Shown: positions 23,255-34,426 of the stretch, piece by piece
Numbering within the stretch: the stretch's first letter is position 1
Layout of the letters: each line of letters begins with the position of its first letter
DNA from: Miscanthus floridulus
Taxonomy: Eukaryota; Streptophyta; Magnoliopsida; Poales; Poaceae
Assembly (NCBI RefSeq): GCF_019320115.1
Contig: NC_089589.1
Location: 23,007,273 to 23,071,272, forward strand
Length of the DNA: 64,000 nt
Direction: 5' to 3'
Notes under the pieces: generated by a model
Seen by the model: the letters and a program-made list of their open reading frames with translations, nothing else
Databases searched by the model: none
What the model was told of the DNA's origin: nothing
Translations under genes and position numbers: made by a program

Positions 23255-23579
23255 AATGACCCTCGTGGTCATAAGTCATGTCAGTAGCTTCTGTAAGTTG
23301 TACCCCATGATGTACCCCTTATGAGATGTATTATGAGACATTATGCGTAGTACGATTCTCGCACATCTTCAAGTGTAGTTACTGGAGATGATGCTATGTA
23401 ATAAAACCCATGTAATGAATGTTTCGGATCATATTGCATCTTATGAATCTTATTGCTTCTTTGTAATGAGTGTTGGATAGTATAAATGTTTTTCCTTTAA
23501 ATTGTCAAAATCATGTAATCATATTGAATTATAAGCACTTATGGCACAAGCACTAAATTCTCTATGATCTGTATTGCAG

Positions 23580-24890
23580 ATGCCGAACCGCCGATCTAAT
23601 CGCCTAATGAACCATGGACGTGCGCCCACCCCCGAACCAGTCGAACCAAATGGGGGGCGTGGTGGCAACAACCGTGGCCGTGGCCATGGACGTGGAGGGA
23701 TACCCTTCCACCTAGAGAATACCCCACCACCTGAGGAGAACATTCCACCACCACCACCACCAAACCTGGCAGAAGTGATGGCACAACAGACCTAGCTTCT
23801 TGCAGCTCTTGTTGAAGGAGCAAACCGTCACCAGGGAGGTTAGCAAAATGACTTCCAAAGGAAGCTAGAGGGATTTCTGAAGCTAAGGCCACCTACCTAC
23901 GATGGCACCGACCCTGACCCACTTGTAGCCGATGACTGGCTCAAGGAAATGGAGAAGAAGCTTGACCTCACTACTTTCATCGACGATGAGTGTGTTGGAG
24001 CAGCCGCACACCAGCTCACAGGTGCAGCACGCGCCTGTTGGGATAGTTTCAGTGATTCCCATGAGGACTCTACCAACATCTCGTGGGATGAGTTCGCCGA
24101 AGCATTCACTGAGTATCACATTCCCAAGGGTGTCATGGAGGCCAAAGCTGAGGAGTTCCGTAACATCAAGATGGGAAAGGATAGGGTGACTGAGTACACT
24201 ACTCGTTTCACCAATCTTCTTCGCTATGCACCTTCCTATGTTGTGAACTCTGAGAAGGAGAAGCTGTACTACTACCGCAAGGGACTTAACCCGCACATCA
24301 AGCTAAAGTTTGGCGGTATTGAGAGTAACACGTTGCGTGCTCTGGTGGATCGCTGCATCTAGATCGAGAAAGATCGTGCTGAAGCTATAGAGGAGTATAG
24401 GGAGAGAAAGCATAAGCCTGAGGAGTCCTTCCATGGCCGTGATCGCAAGAGGTTCCGCAGAGATACACCATCTAGGGAACGCTCTCGCCACAATAGGGAT
24501 GACAACCCTGGATCGAGTAGGGGAAGTGGAGGCTACACCACCAAATACTCCCGCCCTACTCAGGATCAATAGACTCGGGACCGTTATGCTCAGGACCGCA
24601 ACACTTAGGACCGTTTCAACCGTTCCCGCTTCGTGAATGAATGCCCAGCACAGAACCGCTCCACCCCAAGCACTGGAAACTGGAAGGCACCCGCGCCAAC
24701 CCCTACAGGAGGTACACCTTTCACCTGCTTTACTTGTGGCCAACCAGGTCACAAAGCCACTGAATGCCCACAGAACTCAGCTGCTTAGAAGTCTCAGTTC
24801 AAGGGATCTGCTACTCATGGACGTCTCAACCATCTGGATGCCGAGGAAGCACAGGATGCCCCTGACATTGTGTACGGTATGTTTTTAGTT
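23580..24890 (+). pseudogene. gag: gag (capsid-nucleocapsid) of the gypsy element
   Basis: Starts MPNRRSNRLMNHGR, followed by a Gly/Arg-rich stretch, then the retrotransposon gag domain (LRPPTYDGT ... ADDWLKEMEK ... WDEFAEAFTEYHIP), and a zinc knuckle CFTCGQPGHKATEC (CX2CX4HX4C) at about 24728-24770. In-frame stops include TAG at 23793, 23841, 24360 and others, mostly at expected Gln codons. The protein would form the cytoplasmic particle and package element RNA. Confidence 0.85.
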
Positions 24891-25253
24891 AATGGCAATA
24901 CTGCATCAGTTCTATTTGACTCTGGAGCAACTTGTTCTTACATATCATCCAAGTTTGCATGAGAACATGACCTGCCGGTAACCCCACGTGGAAAGCCTAT
25001 CATCACCAGCTCACCTTTAGGAGACCTAAAGTGCACCCACATCTGTAAGGGAGTGAGTCTTACCATTGAGGGTCTTATCTTTATAGCCGACCTAACCCTG
25101 CTACCTTCCACTAACCTAGATGTCATCTTAGGCATGGATTGGCTAACCATTCACCGAGGTATCATATCATGTTCACCTAGATATGTCCAAGTGACCCACC
25201 CATCAGGCCAAGTCATTAGATGTGAACCCTAATCCGGAAAGTCCACTTCTATC
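24891..25253 (+). pseudogene. Aspartic protease region
   Basis: In the gag frame, SVLFDSGATCSYIS carries the catalytic DSG triplet of retropepsins, and ILGMDWL follows, as in Ty3/gypsy proteases. A TGA at about 24960 and a TAA near 25231 interrupt it. It would cleave the polyprotein. Confidence 0.8.
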
Positions 25254-26640
25254 TTGTGTGCCCTTAAAGCGAGTTTAGAATCACAGAAAGAGGAGAAGAC
25301 AGTTCATGATGTGCCCGTGGTCAGAGACTATCCCGATGTATTCCCTGAAGAATTACCGGGTATGCCACCAGACCGTGATATAGAGTTCATCATTGATCTT
25401 TTGCCAGGAATAGGACCCATTGCCAAGAGACCCTATCGCATGTCAGTTGATGAACTGGCTGAGCTCAAGAAACAGCTTGATGAGCTCATCTCGAAGGGAT
25501 ATATCAGACCCAGTGCTTCACCCTGGGGATCCCCTGTTCTGTTTGTGAAGAAGAAGGATGGCTCGATGAGAATGTGCATTGATTACCGGAACTTGAACGC
25601 AGTCACCATCAAGAACAAGTACCCTCTGCCGAGAATCGATGATCTGCTTGATCAGCTTCGAGGTGCCAAGTATTTCTCCAAGATTGATCTCAGATCCGGC
25701 TATCATCAGATGAAGATTCAAGAGAGTGACATTCCGAAGACAGCTTTCGTGACTAGGTATGGGAAGTTGGAGTTCACCGTGGTGTCCTTTGGACTCACGA
25801 ATGCTCCCGCATACTTCATGAACATGATGAATAAGGTTTTCATGGATGAACTGGATAAGTTCGTGGTAGTATTCATTGATGACATCCTTGTCTATTCACC
25901 CACCGCTAAAGAACATGAACATCATCTGAGAACCGTGCTTGAGAAACTAGCCCAACATCAGCTCTACGCAAAGTTCAGTAAATGCGAATTTTGGCTACAA
26001 GAAGTTGCCTTCTTAGGCCATGTACTATCAGCTGAAGGTGTCGCAGTTGACCCAGCCAAGATTGAAGCTATGAAAGAGTGGGATCAACCACGTAATGTGA
26101 CAGAAGTCAGAAGTTTCTTGGGATTGGCTGGATATTATCGCCGATTCATTGAGAACTTCTCCAACATAGCCCGTCCAATGACCAACCTTCTGAAGAAGAC
26201 TAAGGAGTTTGAATGGACGCCCGAGTGCGAACAAAGCTTCCAGGAATTGAAATAGAAGCTTACCACAACTCCTGTGCTAGCATTGCCTGATATCAGCAAA
26301 GATTTCGTGGTCTATTGTGATGCATCCCGTCAAGGACTTGGTTGTGTACTGATGCAAGATGGAAGAGTGATAGCATATGCGTCTCGATAGTTGAAAGAAC
26401 ATGAGAACCGTTATCCTACTCATGATCTTGAGTTAGCAGCAGTTGTGCATGCGTTGAAGATCTGGAGGCACTACTTGATAGGCAACAAGTGTGATATCTA
26501 TACGGATAACAAGAGCTTGAAGTACCTTTTCACTCAAGAAGATCTAAATATGAGGCAACGCCAATGGCTAGAGTTGATCAAGGATTATGACCTAGAAATT
26601 CACTATCATTCGGGAAAGCTAATGTAGTCGCAGATGCTCT
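25254..26640 (+). pseudogene. Reverse transcriptase and RNase H of the gypsy element
   Basis: An open stretch of 333 residues (25254-26255) holds the RT with [21 protein letters not shown] and the active site [10 protein letters not shown] (FIDD). It ends at a TAG in a Gln position. RNase H follows ([23 protein letters not shown]) with a second TAG at 26387, and a 1-base deletion near 26618 shifts the frame before the conserved VVADALSRK end. Open over the RT alone; non-functional as a whole. Confidence 0.9.
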
Positions 26641-27650
26641 CAGTCGCAAGAGTTACTGTCACACCTTGATCACTGAATCCGTCACACCTGAGCTCAAGGA
26701 AGAGATTGATGATTTCCAACTAGAGATACTACCGCATGGCTTGTTAAATGAGCTCCGCATATAGTATGATCTCACAGATCGTATCCGTCAAGCTTAGAAA
26801 AGTTGTGAAGAGATCGAATACCTCCGTGGTCTGATGAAACTAGGCTACAAGACCAACCACCAGGAAGATAAACAAGGAACCATCTAGTTCAAGAACAGAA
26901 TTTGTGTTTCATCTGACCCAGTACTACGAGAGGAAATTCTGTCAAAAGCTCATGATTCTAAGTACTGTATTCAACCTAGAGGTTCAAAGATGTACCAAGA
27001 CTTGAAGAAACACTTCTGGTGGAAGGGCATGAAGACAGACATTGCAGGACATGTGGCACGTTGTGACACCTATAATAGAGTCAAGGCTGAACACCAAAGG
27101 CCTGCAGGTTTGCTAAAGCCTCTTAACGTTCCCGAGTGGAAGTGGGAGAGCATATCCATGGATTTCATAGTTGGATTGCCCCGTTCGTAGAAAGGCAATG
27201 ATTCCATCTGGGTGATTGTTGATCGATTGACCAAGATTGCTCACTTTGTACCAGTTAAGACCAAGACCAAGGCCGAAAAATTAGCAGATCTATATGTTAA
27301 GTAGATTCTCAGACTGCATGGAGCTCCTTCTAGTATTATATCTGATCGTGGCCCTTAGTTCGTGTCCTAATTCTGGGAAGCTCTGCACAAGTCCATTGGA
27401 ACCCAACTTGATTTCAGTACCGCTTATCACCCATAGACAGATGGACAGACATAGCGAGTAAATTAGATCTTAGAAGACATGCTTCGCGCTAGTGTACTGA
27501 GTTATGGCTCAGATTGGGAGAAATGCCTACCCTATGCAGAGTTCTCGTACAACAACAGCTACCAAGCCAGTATCAAGATGTCACCATTTGAAGCTCTGTA
27601 TGGCAGACCTTGTAAGACACCTTTGATGTGGTCCAACCGGGAGAAAGATC
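26641..27650 (+). pseudogene. Integrase of the gypsy element
   Basis: The zinc-binding HHCC region (about 26940-27080) is followed by the core with SMDFIVGLP and ISDRGP, then TAYHP and TDGQT. The codon where the third catalytic acid (Glu of D,D35E) is expected is a TAG at 27452. At least eight stops interrupt this domain. It would have joined the cDNA to chromosomal DNA. Confidence 0.85.
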
Positions 27651-28165
27651 ACTCTTTGACTCCGCTAAGATCCAAGATGCAGAAGAAGGAGTTGCACAAG
27701 TGAAGGAGAATTTGAGAATTGCCCAAAGCCGATACAAGAGTTATGCTGACAAAAGGAGAAGAGAACTTGAGTTCAATGTGGGAGATTTCGTCTATCTCAA
27801 GGTATCCCCACTACGTGGAACTGTCAGATTCCATGTGAAAGGAAAGCTTGCCCCTAGATTTGTTGGCCCATACAAGATTTGCAAGAGGATTGGACAGCTC
27901 GCCTACAAACTTGAGCTACCCGAGGAATTGGCGGGTGTACATCCCGTATTCCATGTCTCACAGCTACGCAAGTGTTTGAGAGTGCCCGATGAAGTAGTTC
28001 CAACTGATACACTTGACATTCAAGATACACTCGAGTATAAAAGAACATCCTATCAAAATTCTGGGCAGAGATACCAAAGAGACCCGAAGCAAGACTATTC
28101 CTATGTGCAAGATCCAATGGATCAATCACACGGAGAGAGAGGCAACATGGGAGAAAGAGTCTGAC
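27651..28165 (+). pseudogene. Integrase C-terminal and chromodomain-like tail
   Basis: A frameshift near 27640 leads into a 178-codon open stretch with VGDFVYLKVSPLRG, LAPRFVGPY and VHPVFHVSQLRKCL, the GPY/F module typical of chromovirus integrases. A further frameshift near 28035 separates it from the chromodomain-like end (CKIQW, EREATWE). In this family the tail guides insertion to marked chromatin. Confidence 0.8.
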
Positions 28166-28234
28166 CTCCTGCTATGATATCCTTACCTCTTCAAAGAGTA
28201 CGTTACGCTTTAATCTCGGGGACGAGATTCTGTT

Positions 28235-28247
28235 AAGGGGGTAGTAC
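28235..28247 (+). other. Polypurine tract region
   Basis: AAGGGGGTAGTAC lies immediately before the right LTR, the place where plus-strand cDNA priming occurs. Confidence 0.75.
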
Positions 28248-31200
28248 TGTAACAACCCAAAAATCCATACACTAAAAAATACCAACTACAAAATTTTTCT
28301 TAGAACTCCCATGTGTTGATGAGTGTCATGTATAGAAACCCAACCTAAGAGATGCATTAGGTCTAACCGCAACCTAAGTCAACACATAAGCATGGCATGT
28401 CATTAGTTAATTGTGTCTATTTAAATTCTAACAAATAAGGTATTGCATACATTGTTAATTCAAATTGTGATTTGGATTTCCATTTGCTTTACGATATGCT
28501 TAACAACTCCATTAAAGTAATAAACCATAAAGTAATTATTAATCAAATCAAAAGAATAAATGCTTAAAGAGAAAACTATTTCTATTTTTGTATAACCAAA
28601 ACTACACCTATTTTGTTATACAAAATAGCTAAATAAATTCCTAATATATATATAAAAGAATGTTGTGGGCCTCATATCTAAAACTCCAATAAGGTACACC
28701 AATTTTTGAATTCAAATTCCAAATCAAATTGGAATTCAAATAAAGAAGAAGGGAAACAAAATAGAAAAAAAAGCTAAACCAGCCCAGTCGGCCCAGCCTG
28801 CCTTCTACCACCAGCTGGCCTAGCTCGCCGTCACCGGCTTCACTGGCCCACGCAGCCACCAGCAGGCCTGGCCCAACCGTGCGTGGCCCACGCAGCCAGC
28901 CACACGCCACCACGCCGTCGCCTTCTCCCCACGCTGGCTGACGAGTGGACCCCCGACGTCATCGCCTTCCTTGGCCCCCTCCACTGTTTCTGGCAAAAAT
29001 AGAACGCAGATGTCGTGGGAGGGAATCTGACGCCACCTCAGCCCTTCTCCGCCGTCCGTGCCTCACAACCGACTGCGAAGCCATTGGATGGCTGCCACGT
29101 AGGCACCGGCTGCCCGACAGGGTCACGCACAATGCATGACCACTGCCGCGCGCCTGCCATGGCCATGGCCAAGCCATGCTCTTGCCCCCTCCCTGTCCCC
29201 CACCTTCTCGACCACAGAACATGGATTCGATTTCGCCATCGCACCCACGATCGCGTCGCGACCCCGTAGCCCTAGCCTCGATGTGATCACAGCCCTCCGC
29301 GCGCACCTGGCCATCTCCAGCCACTCGTCCATGCCGTGGCCGAAGCTCCGGCTACAAAAGCCTCAGCCCGGGAGCCCCTAGCGCCCTTCCATCGCCTCGC
29401 CGCCACTTGTGGCCATCCACCAGACCACCCAGCATGAGGGCCGAGGGGAGGAGAAGAACAAAGAGGGCGGACCCACTGCCGGAAGGAGGACCAGGAGATC
29501 ACTGAAGCCGGAGCAGGCGACACTGCACTGCACTACCTCCGGAGCTACACGACCGCGACCTGCCACTGCACCGCCATCCTATCGTTTACGACACCTACGG
29601 TGAGCCTCTCGCTGCTGAGACCCCTCCTAGCCCCATGGACGCCATAGCCGAGCACACGCACGCCGCGCTCACGACGCCACCACCATGGCGCAGCCACCAC
29701 CGGCGCACCAACCACCTCGCTAGACTAGAACGTAGCCGTAGAGCATCACTGTGATGACCGGAAGATAGCCACGTAGACCAAGTCGATGATAGTCAGCCGC
29801 AGCCCCTTGGCCAGAGCACCAGACCACCGGCCAGAGCACCGCCACCACCGGCCAGAGCACCAGACCACCGTGGCCAGTACCGCTGGAGCGCCTGGTGCCT
29901 CCTTGACTCGCCCGCCCTGTTCGCTGGAGCCACGAGAAACTCACGCGCCCTGCCAAGCACGCTCTTGGCCACCACCACAGCCTGACCATGCCACACCGAC
30001 GACCGCCGCCACGCCAAGCCGCCAACCACCGTGGCCGACGCTTTGGAAAGCCCTAGCCACCACCTAGATCCCACCACCGTGTACGCCGAGGCTCAATGGA
30101 GCTTTCACCCACGTCAATTGTGCACCAGCGCCTTCGACGAGGCTCGCCGGCGAGACACGCCACCGGCGGGAGCACACCGCTAGAGAGGAAGGGAAATTTC
30201 TTCCCTAGACCGCCCACTCGTACACCCGGTGCACATGAACCACAGAGAGAGAGGAGAAGGGTGGACGCGGTCCACCGGAAGGAGAAGCAGTCCGTCGTGG
30301 ATCAGCACTTGCATTCACCATGGACCATGGCCCAGTAGAGGCCCAAGGCTATGACGTGGCAGCGCCACAGCATGCCACGTGGTGGGCCAAGCCTGGCCCA
30401 GATCCAGCCCTGTCCAGGCCTAGTTTGAACCTGGCCCGTATTGACCGTTGACCGGTCAACATTGACTGTTGACCTGGCCCAACATGTCAGTAGCACAGAC
30501 ACTCTGGACCCACATGTCAGATGCTGACGTCACACGGGTCCCACACGTTAGAAGCCAACGCAGCCAAGGTGACGTCATGCTGACATCACGATGACATCAG
30601 TTGCTGACGTCAGCAGCCCTGGCCCCACATGTCAGTGACCCTGACCATTGACCTTTGACCGTTGACTCGCCGTTGACTGACATTGACTTTGACCGGACCC
30701 ACATGTTAGTGACCCAAGAGCCCCTGGACCCACCTGTCGGAACTGATGACGTTGATAGCGTCATGCTGACGTCAGCTGGACCCCACCTATCAGCTCAGAA
30801 CCGAGACGCTGATGTCAGCATGCCACGTGGACCAGTCACAGCGTGACACGTGTCAGCCCAGAATTTATTTTGGCCTTTTCCAATTTCAGAAATCATTTAA
30901 ACTTCGGAAATTCATAACTAATTCATATGACCTCAGAAAAATATGAAACCAGGACCAAAATTCATCTAAAATTGAGCTCTACGCAATGAACCCATGTTTG
31001 AGTGCATTTGGCTCTTTTGAATTTTCATTGCTTCTTTGTGCTATTCTATAGACGTCGCTAACGCGACTATAATGCGATCGATGCAGACTCGGAGGAGAAC
31101 CAGATGGACGAGGATCGTGAGTACTGTGAGGAGTACGGAGACGACTACACTGAAGGTGCCACATCCCACCCAATCTCGTAGCACCTATTACGCATGGCTA

Positions 31201-32763
31201 ATATAGAACTGCTATTGCTTTACTTTATAGTTGTAATCACCCTGTGATAGGACTTGCATGGTAGTATGTTTTCTTGATGGCCTTTACCTTGACGCAACCT
31301 TACCCCTGCTCACCCTGCTATTAGGCTAGACACACGCTTGCTACTATATTACTTCTACTACGCTTGTACTACATTGATGCGTGGTGGAAACTAGTGTTAA
31401 CTGGACTATGGGGAGAGTGCTGCGTGTGTGACTTGGGTGCTTGGAGGGTAAGGGTTGTGTCGACCAAGTTGGAGTATACGACGAGCCTAGGGCAAGTCTT
31501 GCCATGGGGTGCTACCTGGGCACCCCTGGAATGGATACATGTGGTGGGTAAATGGTATATGAGGTGGTCCTAGGTGTGAACCTGTGATTGGAGGAGCCCG
31601 GGGTGGAGGTGCTATGGTGGCACGGTAATTGGAAACCCTGACGAAGACATCCTAGCTTGGTCATCCCTAAGGACTTACTAGTACTCAGATTCACCGGGAA
31701 GCCTTACGTACCACTCGCCCTATATGGTGCGGGACGGCCGGACTACTTGGTAGGATATTGCCACTACTGCTAGGTTGATAGCGGACAGTGTAAGGAGGTA
31801 CGGGGCGTGGAGGATTTCCCCCACACCCTTCTGAGACTTCATGGAGACCTTGTGGACCCGGCTCATGACTCACGGTTTCAGCCATCCTAGACTGGACTTG
31901 GGGTGTACCAGGGCTGAATGGTAGAGTGGCATTATCCTAGGCTAGCAAGCGGCCGGAATCAGCCCAGTTGACGACGGTCAGCGAAGAAGGCAGATCTTGT
32001 GGTTATGTAAAACCTCTGCAGAGTGTATGGTTGATCGATCGATACATGTGCCGACTTGTCGGCTATGGACCTTTCCTGGGTTTCGCTTAAACTAGATAGT
32101 GAGATGAGTCCTTCTCTTCTTCTCCCGTGAGAGAGAGTGTCGGTCGTAGCCAGGGGCTACGGGCCTTGAGACAGTGCCGAGAGGGAGTTGGCCTGTCGAC
32201 TGAGCGATGGTATGGTTAAGGTGTGGTGATGGTGTGGAGATGGTGGTATATCGATCTCAGGATCGAAACCTGGCTCTGGGAAATGAATGGGGTGAATGTG
32301 TGTGGGAATGGTGTTAAAACTTGACTATACTTTTATATATACTTGATATGCTAAATGCATAGGAAACCCTAGCCTTATAGGTCCCTTTTGACTATATCCA
32401 ACTTGCATCCAATTTCCACAAAGCAATGCTCATAGGGTTGGGAGTGGCCAGTACAAATCGTACTGATAAATTTTTGGCACACAGGTTCTGCTGAGGAGTA
32501 TAGCTCCGAGGAGTTTGACGGTTGAGGATTCGTTCCTACGCTCAAGTTTGGCGATCTTATCTTCAAACTGTTCTGAATGAATGCAACTTTTGAGTCCGCC
32601 AATGCGGTGATGTAATAATTTATGTAATTCCGCACTATTTGTACTCTGATATTATCGTTGTATGGATGTGATATTCGACTGGAATTTGGGTAATATGATC
32701 TACAACGGTCTTATTACACTTCGACGCTGTGGATTTCCCTTCGCGGAAATCGGGGTCGTTTCA
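28248..32763 (+). repeat. Right LTR (4516 bp)
   Basis: Direct copy of the left LTR with the same TG...CA ends. It has an extra block of about 35 bp at about 30770-30805 relative to the left copy, and a dense TTGACC/GGTCAA cluster at 30430-30690. Confidence 0.92.
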
Positions 32764-33180
32764 GGTACGTTGAATGCAAACTTAGAGGTTACTTTGAATT
32801 ATCCTTTATATTGATAGAGGTGGTTAATTTATAAAATTATCAGGGAGTATTTTAAATTATCTTTCATAATGGTAGGTGTAGGTAATTTAGATACAATGTT
32901 AGAGAATTATTTCGAATTGTCTTGATAATGACAAAGGTGGATAATTCAGATGTAATGTTAGGGGGTTATTTTGAATTATCTTTAACAATGACAAATGTGG
33001 TTTATTTAGATGCAAATTTAGGGGTTAGCTTGAATTATTTTTCAAAATAACAGAGGTGGGTAATTTATATACAAGTTTAGGGGGTTATTTTGAATTATCT
33101 TTCATAATGGTATATGTGGGTAATTTAGGTGCAAGATTCAAAGCTTACTTTATGTATTTTTCATAATAGCAAAGGTAGGT
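32764..33180. repeat. 60-bp minisatellite, about seven degenerate copies
   Basis: GGTAATTTAGATGCAA...TTATTTTGAATTATCTTTCATAATG recurs every 60 bp exactly (units at 32821, 32881, 32941, 33001, 33061, 33121), with considerable divergence. It is AT-rich and non-coding. The gypsy element is inserted in its left edge. Confidence 0.85.
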
Positions 33181-33645
33181 ATGTTTATAAATGATAACAT
33201 ATCCAATGGGTATTATCAACGATGACGATTAAAGTTTATCAAATTAATGGTTAGATGTTTCTTATTATTGTGAGAGTTATAGGATCTATTTTTTGACTAG
33301 CACGTCAAGTGAGAATTAACGTGGTGCCTTTAATTACTTAATAGTAGAATTAGGTCTTGAGTTGGTTTTTGATAATTTTTTTTTTACCAAGAGACGTTTG
33401 AGGTCATAATAATAATAAATAAATTGGTCTGTTACTCCTCAAAACTCTTCTTTCCATTGTCTTAAAAAAACAGATGAGAGACCCACACACACACGGGAGA
33501 CTCGCTCTGGTCATGCCCCTGTCGCGCGCCATGCGCTGAGAATGCAATGCCGATGGGGTTGTTGGAGGGAGAAAGAAGGGACGCAACTTTAGCTTTTGTA
33601 GAGAAAGCGCCACATGCAGATGGGATTAGTCGATTACCCTTTTCC
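33181..33645. other. Spacer, no gene recognised
   Basis: AT-rich on the left and mixed on the right. No domain-bearing frame was found. Confidence 0.5.
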
Positions 33646-33653
33646 TTCATAAT

Positions 33654-33823
33654 CAGTGGCGGATCCAAAGGGGGGCTGGGGGGGGGGGCTCCAGCCCCCC
33701 CTAATTTCTTGATTTCAATGCTAATTACTGTAGCAAAAACTTGATTTCACCGTTAAATCTTCGTGCAAATCAACATCTCTGTTGTTTTAGCCCCCCTTAT
33801 CCCGCATCCCACATCCGCCACTG
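33654..33823. mobile_element. hAT-like MITE with 8-bp target duplication
   Basis: A 170-bp element with perfect 11-bp inverted ends CAGTGGCGGAT / ATCCGCCACTG, flanked by the identical 8-mer TTCATAAT (33646-33653 and 33824-33831). It is related to the element at 228-418. Confidence 0.9.
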
Positions 33824-33879
33824 TTCATAATTCTGGTAGTTTGATCATGCGCGTCCATGGCTACACTACTACAGAATGG

Positions 33880-34147
33880 ACCTGTTGTCCCGGGCGGTAA
33901 CAGCCTTTAGTCCCGGTTACCGCGCCGGGACAACGATCCCGGGACTAAAGGTGGAACCTTCAGTCCCGGGTCATCGAGCCGGGATTAAAGAGGGACCTTT
34001 AGTCCCGGTTGGTAACACCAACCGGGACTAAAGGCCCTCCAGCCGAGCGAACCTGGCGCACCCTTTAGTCCCGGTTGGGGTTACCAACCGGGACTAATGG
34101 TTCACCCTTTAGTCCCGGTTGGTAACCCCAACCGGGACTAACGGTTC
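33880..34147. repeat. Left subterminal repeat cluster of the CACTA element
   Basis: Multiple copies of CTTTAGTCCCGGTTGG in both orientations, some as palindromic pairs. In En/Spm elements such repeats bind the TNPA-type protein. Confidence 0.85.
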
Positions 34148-34426
34148 CTTTTCTTTTTCTTTTTTTTTTGTTTAATTTGTTTTCAGTTCAGTTACACGTA
34201 TTTGTTTAATATATAATATGTTTTTATGTACGTATTCTACGTTGCTAATATAAATACACGCATGCATATAATTACATCTAATTCTCATCTTGAGCATTAT
34301 TATATTCGAATAAAGTATGAAACTATATATATTATAGATATATATATATATATATGTGTATATACAACACTTTCATAATCTTGTTCTCGAAAATAACGAT
34401 ATCAATAAACATTTAATTTACATCAT

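Larger units (their letters stand above)
17394..32763 (+). mobile_element. Ty3/gypsy chromovirus-type LTR retrotransposon (full-length, degenerate)
   Basis: A 15,370-bp element with a 4471-bp left LTR, a 6.38-kb interior and a 4516-bp right LTR. Both LTRs begin TGTAACAACCC and end GTCGTTTCA. The target duplication is GGTAT (17389-17393) versus GGTAC (32764-32768), one mismatch. A primer-binding site for initiator tRNA-Met follows the left LTR, and a purine tract precedes the right LTR. The interior reads extra ORF, gag, protease, RT, RNase H, integrase, chromodomain-like tail: the Ty3/gypsy order, and by the tail a Tekay/Del-like chromovirus. More than 20 stops and several frameshifts make it non-autonomous. 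Confidence 0.93.
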
